Assembly: GCA_003569165.1 (NCBI GenBank)
Contig: BGOI01000002.1
Span: 62,001-126,000, forward strand
Length of the DNA: 64,000 nt
From: Opitutia bacterium
Lineage (GTDB): Bacteria; Verrucomicrobiota; Verrucomicrobiia; Opitutales; UBA953
Direction of reading: 5' to 3'
Position numbers and translations under genes: made by a program. The notes beneath the pieces were generated by a model that was not told where the DNA came from, searched no databases, and was given only the letters and a program-made list of their open reading frames with translations. Each line of letters opens with the position of its first letter. The stretch's first letter is position 1. Shown here one piece after another: positions 32,905 through 41,347 of this stretch.

Positions 32905-33792
32905 TCAGAGCGGGCGGAAGAGGGCGACGTCACTCCATTCCCCCATGATACGTCCGTCCGACTTCATGCCCTCGCCCCAAGCTTCGCGGCATTTACCTTC
33001 GAAGTGGGCGCGGACCGTGTCCTGTTCCTTAGCGAGGATGCCGCTGAGCGCGAGGACGCCGCCGGGGCTGACAGAGTCGATAAGGTTGTCGGCGTAGATG
33101 CAGAGTACGTCGCTGATGATATTCGCGAGTACGACGTCGGCGCGGCCGGTGAGGCGGAAGCCTTCTTCTAGTCCAGCGTGATGGAAGGCCACCGCCTCAT
33201 CGGCGATGCCGTTCTCTTCACGGTTGGCGATGCTGACGCGCACTGATTCCGGATCGCGGTCGAAACCGGCGATTCGTCCGCAACCGAGCTTGGCGGCGGA
33301 AAGGGCGAGGATGCCCGAGCCACAGCCCGCATCCGTGACCGAGACCTTAGCGGCGGCGTGCGTCTCCAAAAAATCCATCATACGGATGGCGCAGAGCCGG
33401 GTGGTCGGATGGTCGCCGGTGCCGAAGGCCAGGCCGGCGTCGAACCAGATCACCGCGGCGTCGGCGGGAACGGCGTGCTTGCCGCGCATCCAGGCGGGGA
33501 CCCAGTGGAGGCGGCCATGATCCCAAGGCTTGAGGTGTTCCTTATAGGCTTCCTTCCAGTCCTTGTCGGCCATGACGGTTTCTTCATAGGCCGCGGGGAG
33601 TTTCTTGAAGGCTTTGCGTAGGCCAGCCCAAGCTTCGTCGGCCTCGGGCTTCGTGTCGAAGTAACCCATCACGAAGTGAGGCTTCCCGGGGCCTTCATGG
33701 AAGAGCATCCACGACGAGCGGGTGAGTTCACAGAAATGGTCCTCTAACGGTTGGACCATGTCTTCATGAATGGGGGACTTCAGTTCAATCAT
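32905..33792 (-). CDS. prmA: Ribosomal protein L11 methyltransferase
   Basis: A 295-residue class I methyltransferase. The C-terminal SAM domain carries VTDAGCGSGILALSAAKLG and DRDPESVRVSIANREENG. DVVLANIISDVLCIYADNL is the NPPY-like substrate block, and FGTGDHPTTRLC is characteristic of PrmA. The N-terminal ~110 residues form the L11-recognition domain. It trimethylates ribosomal protein L11. Its ATG shares one base with the purN stop (TGATG), so the pair is translationally coupled. Confidence 0.9.
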   Translation of the reverse strand: MIELKSPIHEDMVQPLEDHFCELTRSSWMLFHEGPGKPHFVMGYFDTKPEADEAWAGLRKAFKKLPAAYEETVMADKDWKEAYKEHLKPWDHGRLHWVPAWMRGKHAVPADAAVIWFDAGLAFGTGDHPTTRLCAIRMMDFLETHAAAKVSVTDAGCGSGILALSAAKLGCGRIAGFDRDPESVRVSIANREENGIADEAVAFHHAGLEEGFRLTGRADVVLANIISDVLCIYADNLIDSVSPGGVLALSGILAKEQDTVRAHFEGKCREAWGEGMKSDGRIMGEWSDVALFRPL

Positions 33793-34370
33793 CAGGAAAG
33801 GGCCTCGCTCAGTCGGGCGATGACGGCGGGGAGCAGGGCGTGCTCAGCGGCGTGAATCTTGTGAGCGAACGACTCGAGCGTGTCGGCGGCCTCGCGGGGC
33901 ACGCGGGTCTGGCCGAGGTGGGCGCCGCTATCGATCTCTGCGTTGACCCAGTGGACGGTGCAGCCCGCTTCCGGGGCACCGGCGTTCCACGCTTGGCCGA
34001 TACCATCGAGGCCTGGGAACGCGGGGAGGAGGCTTGGGTGCAGGTTGATGATCCTTCCGGCGAAGGCGTCGAGGAGGGGGGCCTTGATCACGCGCATGAA
34101 GCCGGCGAGGACGACGAGGTCGACTTTTGCGGCCTTGAGGTCGTCAGCCCAGGCCTGCTCGCGCTCCGGGGAGAACTTCGTCTTGAAGGGCCCTGTGTCG
34201 AGGAAGCGGGCGGGCACTCCATACTTTGGGCCCAGCTCGAGCATCTTGCAGGTCGGGACGTCGCACCAGATGCCAACGACCTTAGCCTTCCCGAGCCTGC
34301 CTTCGGCTTGGGCGCGAAGGACCGCGTCGGCGTTGGAGCCGCGACCGGAGCCAAGGAGGGCGACGCGCAT
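33792..34370 (-). CDS. purN: Phosphoribosylglycinamide formyltransferase
   Basis: The ATG at 34370 (MRVALLGSGRGSNADAVL) gives 192 residues, the normal PurN length; the longer start is unsupported. GSGRGSN binds the phosphate, INLHPSLLPAFPG contains catalytic Asn and His, and GCTVHWVNAEIDSGAHLGQ contains the catalytic Asp. It transfers a formyl group from 10-formyl-THF to GAR in purine synthesis. It is the first gene of a purN-prmA pair and is divergent from the lipoprotein gene at 34472 across a ~100-base gap. Confidence 0.94.
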   Translation of the reverse strand: MRVALLGSGRGSNADAVLRAQAEGRLGKAKVVGIWCDVPTCKMLELGPKYGVPARFLDTGPFKTKFSPEREQAWADDLKAAKVDLVVLAGFMRVIKAPLLDAFAGRIINLHPSLLPAFPGLDGIGQAWNAGAPEAGCTVHWVNAEIDSGAHLGQTRVPREAADTLESFAHKIHAAEHALLPAVIARLSEALS

Positions 34371-34471
34371 GACGGGAAGGTGTCGCCGTGGTTCGTCTCC
34401 TGCAAACGGATTTTCGAATTCGGACTTTGAACCCCTCGGTAATCCGCTGAAGATGGCGGACACTGCTTCCC

Positions 34472-35778
34472 ATGGACCGCCGCGAGTTTCTTCACCTCAC
34501 CGCCCTGGGTTCGCTGGGCGCCGTCGCTCTTTCCGGCTGCGCCTCCGGCGGGGGTGGATACGTCGGTCCAGCACCTACCGCCCCTGCACCGGTCGCCCCG
34601 GTCAGCGGCAAGGTCATGCTCGGTATCGACGTCCTCGCGGCCGAAGGGTTTGCCCGCATCAAAGGGCTTCGCTGCGGACTCGTGACCCATCGCGCCGGCG
34701 TCAATGGCCTCGGCCAACGTACGGTCGACGTCCTCGCCCGCGCGCCAGGCGTGAAGCTCGTGAAGCTCTTTGGTCCGGAACACGGTATCGACGGAGACGC
34801 CAAGGCCGAGGTTTCGGTGAAGAACGCCAAGGACGCCCGCACGGGTCTGCCGATCTATTCGCTGTACGGCGCGACGCGGCGTCCGACACCGGAGATGCTA
34901 TCCGGGCTCGATGTCGTCCTCATCGACTTCCAAGACGTCGGGTCGCGCTCTTATACTTACATCAGCTGCATGCGCTATGTGATCGAGGCATGCTTCTCGC
35001 TCGCCCGTCCGGTGCGCGTGATCGTCTTGGATCGGCCGAATCCGCTCGGCGGCGAAAAGGTCGACGGACCTTTCCTCGACCGCAAGTGGCGTAGCTACGT
35101 GGGCGCTTACGAGACGCCATATGTCCATGGCCTGACCATCGGGGAGATCGCCCGCTGGGCCGTAGCCACCCCGGGGGTGCTCGAGCTGGACGACGCCCAG
35201 CGCCGCCGTGGCTCTCTGGATGTCGTGACGATGCGCGGTTGGCGCCGGTCGATGACGTGGAACCTCACCGGTCTCAATTGGGTGGCGACTTCGCCGATGA
35301 TCAACAGCTCCAAAGCGGCCTTGGCTACGCGATGACTGGTCTCGGTTGCATGGATTCCGGCTTCAGCCACAGCTCTGGCGCCGAACAAAACTTCCGCTTC
35401 CTCACCTACCCTCGCCGCAAGGCCGCCGACCTGATGTCGGCGTTCGGCAACGCTGTCCCTGGGCTTACCCTGCAACCGCAACAACAGGCCGACGGCACGC
35501 AGGGCGTCTACCTCGCTGTGGGCGATTGGCCGAAGCTGCGCCCCACTGCGATCTCGCTGTTCATGCTCCGTCAGGCCTGCGTCTGGGCGCCGAACCCGTT
35601 TGTCGGCCTAAGTACCGGGAAGCGGGAGCTCTTCATCAAGCACCTCGGCAGTGAGGCGTTCTTCGATGAACTACGCACACAGGGAGCGCGAATCGACCTC
35701 GCCCGCTGGATGAAGCGCTGGGACGGCGACGCCGCGGCCTTCCGCGCGCGCACCGCCCCCTTCTACCTTTACGGCTGA
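34472..35778 (+). CDS. NamZ/DUF1343-family lipoprotein (frameshift in this sequence)
   Basis: The N-terminal frame (34472-35335) has a Sec/Tat-like lipoprotein signal (MDRREFLHL, lipobox ALSGC). It carries the DUF1343/NamZ features [45 protein letters not shown] and LDRPNPLGG. The family continues in another frame from about 35325 to 35778 ([18 protein letters not shown] to FYLYG). Joining them needs one added base near 35319-35325 in GGCCTTGGC, so a one-base deletion is inferred. NamZ of Bacillus is an exo-beta-N-acetylmuramidase; a role in peptidoglycan recycling is likely. True pseudogene or sequencing error is unresolved. Confidence 0.78.
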
Positions 35779-37692
35779 TCAGTAGGAGCGGCCTTCGCGC
35801 TTCTCCCAGTAGTTGATGTAGGCCTGGTTGAGCACGCCGAGACCGCCCGGTGTCGGGTAGTCGCCGGTGAAGTACCAGTCGCCGCGGCTCTTCGGACACG
35901 CCTTGTGCAACGACTCGATCTTCTGGAAGACTAGGATCAGTTCACCCTTCCAGGCGCTCTTCGAAGGGTAGACGAGCTCGGCCGCCTTGGCGGCGATCTC
36001 GATTTCCGTGAAGGCAGCGTAGATCCGCTTCACGTGGTTTTGCATCTCCTTCGTCGGTTTCTTCGACTGCGCGACGCAATCTTCATAGACCTCGCGGAGC
36101 AGGTCGGTCATGCCGCGTTCCTTGCAGAGCGCGACGGCCGCCTGGAAGGCCAGGAACTTGCCCATCTCGGACATGTCGATGCCGTAGCAGTCCGGGTAGC
36201 GGATCTGCGGGGCCGTCGAGGCGATGACGATGCGCTTCGGATTCGGGCGGGCCAGGATGCGCAGGATGGACTGGCGGAGGGTCGTGCCGCGGACAATCGA
36301 GTCGTCGACGCAGACGAGCGTGTCGCCGTCGCGGACGGTGCCGTAGGAGATGTCGTAGACGTGCGAAGCCATCTGCATGCGGTTCTTCTCCTGGGAGATG
36401 AACGTGCGCAGCTTGACGTCCTTGTGGGCGACCTTCTCGCCGCGTGGCCAACCACCGAGCACGAGCTTGTCGATGAGGGCTTCGTCGAGCTTACCGGCGC
36501 GTTGGGCGGCGACGAGTTTATCGCGGACCTGCGAGCGGCGGCGCTTTCGGAGTTCTTCCATCAGGCCGTACCAGGCGATTTCCGCCGTGTTCGGGATGTA
36601 GGAGAAGACTGCGTTATCGTGGTCGTCGCGAATCTGCGCGATGACATCGTCAGCGAGGGCGGCGCCGAGGGCTTTACGTTCGGCGTAGATCTCGGGGTCG
36701 TTGCCGCGCGAGAAGTAGATGCGCTCGAAGGAGCAGGAGCGGGTCTCGCCGGGGGCGTGGAAGGACTCGATTGAATGACGGCCGTCGGCCTTCATGATCA
36801 AGGCCGAGCCCGGAGGCAGCTCATGTACGTCTTCCTGATTCACTCCGACGATGGTCATTAGCGCGACACGCTCGGAAGCGACCGCGATGAGGTCTTCGGT
36901 CCGGGCATACCAACAAGGGCGGATGCCGTTCGGGTCGCGGATGACGAAGCTATCCCCGTTGCCGATGAGGCCGGCGATGGCGTAGCCGCCGTCCCAGTTC
37001 TTGGCGGCTTTGCGCAGGACATTACCGATGTCCATGTGCTTGGAGATTTCGGACTGCACCGCGGCACCTTCGAGTCCCTGGTCCTTGAAGGCCTTGAAGA
37101 GGCGATCGTGTTCTTCGTCCAACCAGAAGCCGATCTCCTCCAGGATCGACTGCGTGTCGGTCGAGTAGATGACGTGCGCACCGCGCTCCGTGAGCGAAGA
37201 GTTGAGCTCGCTGGTGTTCGTCAGATTGAAATTACCCGCGACGAGGAGGTTGCGGGTCGGCCAGATGGACTTACGCGCGTAAGGGTGGCAGGAGACTGAG
37301 TCGAAGTTGCCCGAGGTGCCGTAGCGGAGGTGGCCGAGGAGGAGTTCGCCGCCGAAGTCAAAATGTCGCTTAACCGTTTCCGGGAATTCAGGGACGATGA
37401 CCCCTTCGCGCATCTTGTCGGAGTAGGTCTTGATCTGGCGGGTGAAGATCTGGGTTAGCCCCTGGGCGCCGATTTCGCGGTCGCGGAAGAGGAAGGCCTC
37501 GCCATTTTCGGCGCCGATCTTGACGCAACCGATACCCGCGCCGTCTTGGCCGCGGTTGTGCTGCTTCTCCATCAGGAGGAAGAGCTGGTTGAAGCCGTGG
37601 AGCGGAGTGCCGTACTTCTCCTGATACCATTTCAGGTCCTTGGTCAGCCGGACAAGGGCAATGCCGCATTCGTGCCTTAAAGAGTCGCTCAT
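35779..37692 (-). CDS. purF: PurF-like amidophosphoribosyltransferase (long form)
   Basis: A 637-residue enzyme with an N-terminal Ntn glutamine amidotransferase. The candidate nucleophile is Cys 9 (MSDSLRHECGIALV), after an eight-residue propeptide; QHNRGQDGAGIG and YGTSGNFDSVSCHPYAR are PurF hallmarks. The C-terminal phosphoribosyltransferase has the PRPP motif CVDDSIVRGTTLRQ. PurF is usually ~470-510 residues; this and related Bacteroidetes-type proteins are ~630, with extra segments near the middle and C-terminus. It makes 5-phosphoribosylamine, the first purine step. Terminal gene of the minus-strand block starting at 40363. Confidence 0.87.
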   Translation of the reverse strand: MSDSLRHECGIALVRLTKDLKWYQEKYGTPLHGFNQLFLLMEKQHNRGQDGAGIGCVKIGAENGEAFLFRDREIGAQGLTQIFTRQIKTYSDKMREGVIVPEFPETVKRHFDFGGELLLGHLRYGTSGNFDSVSCHPYARKSIWPTRNLLVAGNFNLTNTSELNSSLTERGAHVIYSTDTQSILEEIGFWLDEEHDRLFKAFKDQGLEGAAVQSEISKHMDIGNVLRKAAKNWDGGYAIAGLIGNGDSFVIRDPNGIRPCWYARTEDLIAVASERVALMTIVGVNQEDVHELPPGSALIMKADGRHSIESFHAPGETRSCSFERIYFSRGNDPEIYAERKALGAALADDVIAQIRDDHDNAVFSYIPNTAEIAWYGLMEELRKRRRSQVRDKLVAAQRAGKLDEALIDKLVLGGWPRGEKVAHKDVKLRTFISQEKNRMQMASHVYDISYGTVRDGDTLVCVDDSIVRGTTLRQSILRILARPNPKRIVIASTAPQIRYPDCYGIDMSEMGKFLAFQAAVALCKERGMTDLLREVYEDCVAQSKKPTKEMQNHVKRIYAAFTEIEIAAKAAELVYPSKSAWKGELILVFQKIESLHKACPKSRGDWYFTGDYPTPGGLGVLNQAYINYWEKREGRSY

Positions 37693-37744
37693 CGCAGGCC
37701 TCGGAGTTTGCCCACTCGGCGCGCGTCCTGTCCAGCGCTTACTA

Positions 37745-38797
37745 TTAAGAGCGGAGGACTCGGTCGAGCCGGGCGAGGCTTTCGCCGATCAGGCCGGCCA
37801 TGTCCGTGTGTTGCCGGAAGGCCGGATCGCGGTGGTATTCGGCCAGACCGTCGGCCAGTTCCTTCGCCTTTTCGTTACTAGTGAGGGGGTTGGACCGCAT
37901 AGCGGCCAGGAGGTCCTTGACCCGGTCGGGAGCGGCGAGGTGGCGGCGGTGGATCAGCGACTGTTCTTCGCGGCGGTACTGGGCGGCGGAGGCGGCGTTG
38001 ATATGCTTGGCGCAGAGCTGGGCGAAGGGGCGGTTCTCCTTGAACGAGCCCGGGAGGTAGAACCGTAGGCGCCCATCATAGCTCTGCTGGTCGAAGTCCA
38101 TCGCACGCACCCGGATAGCGGTCGCGTCGAAGTCCGGGGTGACGGCGATGACGAAGTTATAGGCGCGCATGTCGCCAAGGAGGCGCACCAAGCAGCGTTC
38201 TTCGAACTTGATGAGCTCCTTAGCCAGGCGCACCGGGTGGTGCCCGTCGGCGGCGAGCCACTTCTCGGCGAAAATGTCGCCGGGAATGCCTGTCACGTGT
38301 TCCTCGACCAAGGTCTCGCCCCAAGTGAGGTAGAGCATGCGGTTCGGGGAGAGCAGGTGCTCGAGCTCCAGGCCGCAAACGCGAGAGGCGTCGCCGACCT
38401 TTACGTAGAAGTAGTCGTGGTTTTCGTTGTAGGCGTTGACGATACGCACGCGGAACGGCTGCGAGTTGCCAAAAGAGCAGAAGTCGACGCGGTCGACGTA
38501 CACGTGGCTGAAGACCTTCATGCCGCCTTCGCCGCGGAGCAGCGCGTACGTCTCGAGCAAACCCTGGGAGAGGTGGCTCATGACTTCGGGCGGATACGCG
38601 ACGGTTTCCCAGAGCGTGTCCTTGCCGCGTTCGAGCAAAGGCATCGCGGCAGTGAAGTCGCGCAACTCCGCGTAAGTGACGGGCAAGGGGACTTCGCGGC
38701 CTTCGCGAGAGAGATAGGCACGGAGCTCGGCGCCGATCGGATAGGCCGGCTTGCGGTTCGTCCGCTTGAATTCAGCTTCGGATCCGGCGGCGTCCAT
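37745..38797 (-). CDS. Conserved protein with possible kinase-like fold, function unknown
   Basis: A 350-residue protein I do not recognise by name. Several segments follow the order of protein-kinase-like ATP sites. FYVKVGDASR could hold the VAIK Lys, ELEHLL the helix-C Glu, LVEEHVTGIPGD a hinge-like block, LLGDMRAYNFVIAV a catalytic-loop-like D-x-x-x-x-N, and RAMDFDQQ a DFG-like Asp. This is pattern reading, not a family match. It lies between the NUDIX gene (two-base gap upstream) and the PurF-like gene (52 bases downstream). Confidence 0.5.
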   Translation of the reverse strand: MDAAGSEAEFKRTNRKPAYPIGAELRAYLSREGREVPLPVTYAELRDFTAAMPLLERGKDTLWETVAYPPEVMSHLSQGLLETYALLRGEGGMKVFSHVYVDRVDFCSFGNSQPFRVRIVNAYNENHDYFYVKVGDASRVCGLELEHLLSPNRMLYLTWGETLVEEHVTGIPGDIFAEKWLAADGHHPVRLAKELIKFEERCLVRLLGDMRAYNFVIAVTPDFDATAIRVRAMDFDQQSYDGRLRFYLPGSFKENRPFAQLCAKHINAASAAQYRREEQSLIHRRHLAAPDRVKDLLAAMRSNPLTSNEKAKELADGLAEYHRDPAFRQHTDMAGLIGESLARLDRVLRS

Positions 38798-38799
38798 CG

Positions 38800-39354
38800 T
38801 CAGTCGAGATTAGGACGGTCGCGGGTCTCTTCGACGATCATCTGGAGCGGCTGGCCTGGGTGGCATTCGGCGCGATAGGCCATGAAGCCGCGACGGTGTT
38901 CGTCGTAGACGGGCCAGAGCAGGGTGCGGTCGGTCTCCGGGATGGCGGTGCGGTCCAATTCTTCGCGGGCGAAGAAGCCGAATTTCCCTTCGTCGATCGT
39001 CTGCGGGAGCCCCGTCAGCGGCTTGCGACAGTCGAAGAGGAACATCAGCCAGTGCGACTGGCCCTCGTAGCCCTTCTCGGAGATCATCCCAAAGAGGTGA
39101 AGGTCGTTTGTCGTTACCTTCGCGCCGGTTTCTTCCTCGGTCTCGCGGACGGCGCATTCAAAAGGGGATTCGCCCGTGGCCATCTCGAGCTTACCGCCGA
39201 TGGGGCTCCAGCAGCCGATGTTGGGCGCCTTGGTGCGTTGGATGAGCAGGAGCCGGCCGGCCTCGTCATGCATGAAGACGAGGACGCTGATCTTGAAGGG
39301 AAGGGGAGCACCGGCGGACATAGGCACAACCTTGCGGGCAGGCTTCGATGGCAC
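38800..39354 (-). CDS. NUDIX hydrolase
   Basis: A 184-residue protein with the NUDIX box GKLEMATGESPFECAVRETEEETG (Gx5Ex7REUxEExG; positions about 55-78), which binds divalent cations to hydrolyse nucleoside diphosphate-linked substrates. A likely shorter start is the ATG at 39321 (MSAGAPLPFKISVLVFMH). The substrate is unknown; the family cleans the nucleotide pool or processes nucleotide sugars. It is followed after two bases by the kinase-like gene. Confidence 0.88.
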   Translation of the reverse strand: MPSKPARKVVPMSAGAPLPFKISVLVFMHDEAGRLLLIQRTKAPNIGCWSPIGGKLEMATGESPFECAVRETEEETGAKVTTNDLHLFGMISEKGYEGQSHWLMFLFDCRKPLTGLPQTIDEGKFGFFAREELDRTAIPETDRTLLWPVYDEHRRGFMAYRAECHPGQPLQMIVEETRDRPNLD

Positions 39355-39370
39355 AACCCCGGAGTGCTCT

Positions 39371-40363
39371 TTAGCCGGCTAGGATGGCGTCGATCCGCTT
39401 CAGTTCATCAGAGGCGAACGGAGCAGAATGAGCGGCGGTCACGCACTGCTCGAGTTGGGCCACCTTGCTGGCGCCGATGATCGCGGAGGTCACACGCTTG
39501 TCGCGGAGGACCCAGGCCAAGGCCATCGAAGCGAGGGGCTGCCCGCGCTCTTCCGCGACATTGGCGAGTTGGCGGACTTTTTCCATGCGGTCGGCGTCGA
39601 CTTGTTCGGGGCGCAGGAAGCCATGAACCTTTCCGGCCCGCGCGTCCGTTGGGATCCCTTTAAGGTAACGGTCGGTCAGCATGCCTTGAGCCAGGGGGGA
39701 GAAGACCGCGCAGCCGATGCCCTCCTTCTCGACGGTATCGAGGAGACCCGCTTCTGGGGTGCGCTCGAACATGCTGTACTTGGGCTGATGCACGACACAG
39801 GGCGTACCGAGGTCGCGGAGGATGGCGCAAGCTCGGGCGGTATCGGCCGGGTTATAGTTGGAGATGGCGGCGTAGAGGGCCTTGCCCGAGCGGACCGCTT
39901 GGGCGAGCGCGCCCATGGTTTCTTCCATTGGGGTGTTCGGATCGCGCCGGTGACTGTAGAAGATATCGACGTACGGGAGCCCCATCCGCTTCAGCGACTG
40001 GTCTAGGGAGGCCAGGAGGTATTTGCGCGAGCCAAAGTCGCCATGCGGGCCAGGCCACATGGTATAGCCCGCCTTGGTCGAGATGATCAGCTCGTCGCGA
40101 TAGGCGCCGAGGTCTTCACGGAGGATGCGACCGAAGGTTTCCTCCGCCGAACCCGGGATGGGCCCGTAGTTGTTCGCGAGATCGAAGTGCGTGACGCCGA
40201 GGTCAAAGGCCCGTAGGGCGATCGCGCGGGCATTGGCGAAGTCGTCGACGCTCCCGAAGTTATGCCAGAGGCCGAGCGAGATCTTGGGGAGGTGCAGGCC
40301 AGACTTGCCGCAACGCGCTTGGAACGACGGGTGGGCGTAGCGAGCAGGGTCAGCTTGGTACAT
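39371..40363 (-). CDS. Aldo/keto reductase (YghZ/Kv-beta-type)
   Basis: The ATG at 40363 (MYQADPARYAHPSFQARCG) gives 330 residues; a longer frame to 40492 is unsupported. The AKR fold shows FDLANNYG (catalytic Asp/Tyr), ISTKAGY (Lys), YSHRRDPNTPMEE (His) and a C-terminal NADPH motif SAIIGASKVAQLEQC. The N-terminal LPKISLGLWHNFG pattern and length match the YghZ/L-glyceraldehyde-3-phosphate reductase subgroup, close to beta subunits of K+ channels. It likely reduces aldehydes such as methylglyoxal with NADPH. Confidence 0.88.
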   Translation of the reverse strand: MYQADPARYAHPSFQARCGKSGLHLPKISLGLWHNFGSVDDFANARAIALRAFDLGVTHFDLANNYGPIPGSAEETFGRILREDLGAYRDELIISTKAGYTMWPGPHGDFGSRKYLLASLDQSLKRMGLPYVDIFYSHRRDPNTPMEETMGALAQAVRSGKALYAAISNYNPADTARACAILRDLGTPCVVHQPKYSMFERTPEAGLLDTVEKEGIGCAVFSPLAQGMLTDRYLKGIPTDARAGKVHGFLRPEQVDADRMEKVRQLANVAEERGQPLASMALAWVLRDKRVTSAIIGASKVAQLEQCVTAAHSAPFASDELKRIDAILAG

Positions 40364-40435
40364 GGATACAATCAAGCGGGCATGCGTCTTTTTAGCCAGC
40401 GGTAAAACTAAAGGAACCTGCTGAATTTCGGCACG

Positions 40436-40452
40436 CGTGACGAAATCGTGAC
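40436..40452 (+). promoter_or_regulatory. Direct repeat resembling a Pho box or activator site
   Basis: CGTGAC occurs at 40436-40441 and again at 40447-40452, exactly 11 bases apart. On the minus strand this reads TGTCACG, an ATTT spacer, then CGTCACG, the architecture of a PhoB box (7-base repeats, 11-base period). It is ~35 bases upstream of the sigma-54 promoter. It could instead bind the sigma-54 activator. Confidence 0.4.
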
Positions 40453-40486
40453 ACCTTTCCCGTCGCGCAAACACGGAAAAACACTT

Positions 40487-40502
40487 TGGCACGGACGATG
40501 CT
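40487..40502 (+). promoter_or_regulatory. Sigma-54 promoter for the TorF porin gene
   Basis: TGGCACGGACGATGCT matches the -24/-12 consensus TGGCACGNNNNTTGCW at 11 of 12 defined bases, with the invariant GG and GC at exactly 12-base spacing. It lies 44 bases upstream of the torF ATG, and transcription would begin near 40512. An NtrC-family activator is encoded at 15899-17281. Confidence 0.75.
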
Positions 40503-40545
40503 CAAAGGGATGTGCACCTAAGCACCAACCAAAACCAACACTACC

Positions 40546-41229
40546 ATGAAGACTCACACCAAACTCGCAGTAGCCTTCCTCGCCGCTGCTTCCTCCATCG
40601 CCGCTCACGCCGCCGACGCGCCCTCGGCCTTAACCACCTCGGGCAACGTCGCCTTCACCAGCGACTACGTCTTCCGCGGCATCACGCAGAATGGCGGCAA
40701 GACTGCCCTCCAGGGCGGCTTCGACGTCGCGCACACCTCCGGCCTCTCGGCTGGCGTCTGGGCTTCGAACGTCAACTGGACTAACACCACCCTGGAAGTG
40801 GATCTCTATGCCAACTACGGCTTCAGCCTGAGCAAGGACTTCTCCGCCTCCGTCGGCTACCTGGCGTACGTCTACGAAGGCAACTCCGCCCTCAACACGG
40901 GTGAGATCAACGCCTCGGTCTCGGCCTACGGCTTCACCGCTAAGCTCTCCCACGCCGTCACCGATTACTTCGGCATCGCTGGCAGCGGCACCCAGTACTA
41001 CGAGCTCAACTACGCTTACGAAGTCGCCGCCGTTAAGGGCCTCAGCCTGGCTCTCCACTACGGCGTAACCGACGGCAAGAATGCCGCCGACAACGACGAA
41101 GATTACGCAATCGCGCTCTCTTACCCGGTCGCGGGCTTCACTGGCACCGTGTCCTACTCGAACGGCAGCGGCACCTTCGCCGGTACCTACGAAGGTATCA
41201 CGGCCGTCACGCTCAAGAAGACCTTTTAG
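40546..41229 (+). CDS. TorF-family outer-membrane porin
   Basis: A 227-residue beta-barrel with signal peptide MKTHTKLAVAFLAAASSIAAHA. The TorF family hallmark TSDYVFRGITQNGGKTALQGGFD is near the start of the mature protein. Alternating aromatic strands follow (FDVAHTSGLSAGVWASNV; YANYGFSLSKDFSASVGYLAYVYEG), and the C-terminal residue is Phe (VTLKKTF), as required for BAM insertion. Substrate unknown; the family is named in TIGR02001. Its promoter is sigma-54-like, so expression is probably under NtrC-type control. Confidence 0.85.
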   Translation: MKTHTKLAVAFLAAASSIAAHAADAPSALTTSGNVAFTSDYVFRGITQNGGKTALQGGFDVAHTSGLSAGVWASNVNWTNTTLEVDLYANYGFSLSKDFSASVGYLAYVYEGNSALNTGEINASVSAYGFTAKLSHAVTDYFGIAGSGTQYYELNYAYEVAAVKGLSLALHYGVTDGKNAADNDEDYAIALSYPVAGFTGTVSYSNGSGTFAGTYEGITAVTLKKTF

Positions 41230-41254
41230 TCCTAGGTAGTTGCTTATAGCACCA

Positions 41255-41285
41255 AGGGCGCCCCCGGGAGGAGGGGCGCCCTTTT
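41255..41285 (+). terminator. Rho-independent terminator after torF
   Basis: AGGGCGCCCC (41255-41264) pairs with GGGGCGCCCT (41273-41282) around an 8-base loop. It is followed by TTT, 26 bases beyond the stop of torF. The ten-pair GC-rich stem makes this a strong terminator. Confidence 0.87.
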
Positions 41286-41347
41286 CATGTCCCACCATCA
41301 GGGCCACTGGCTTGCGCTAGCCGCACCATGCGGCACGTTGCACGTGC

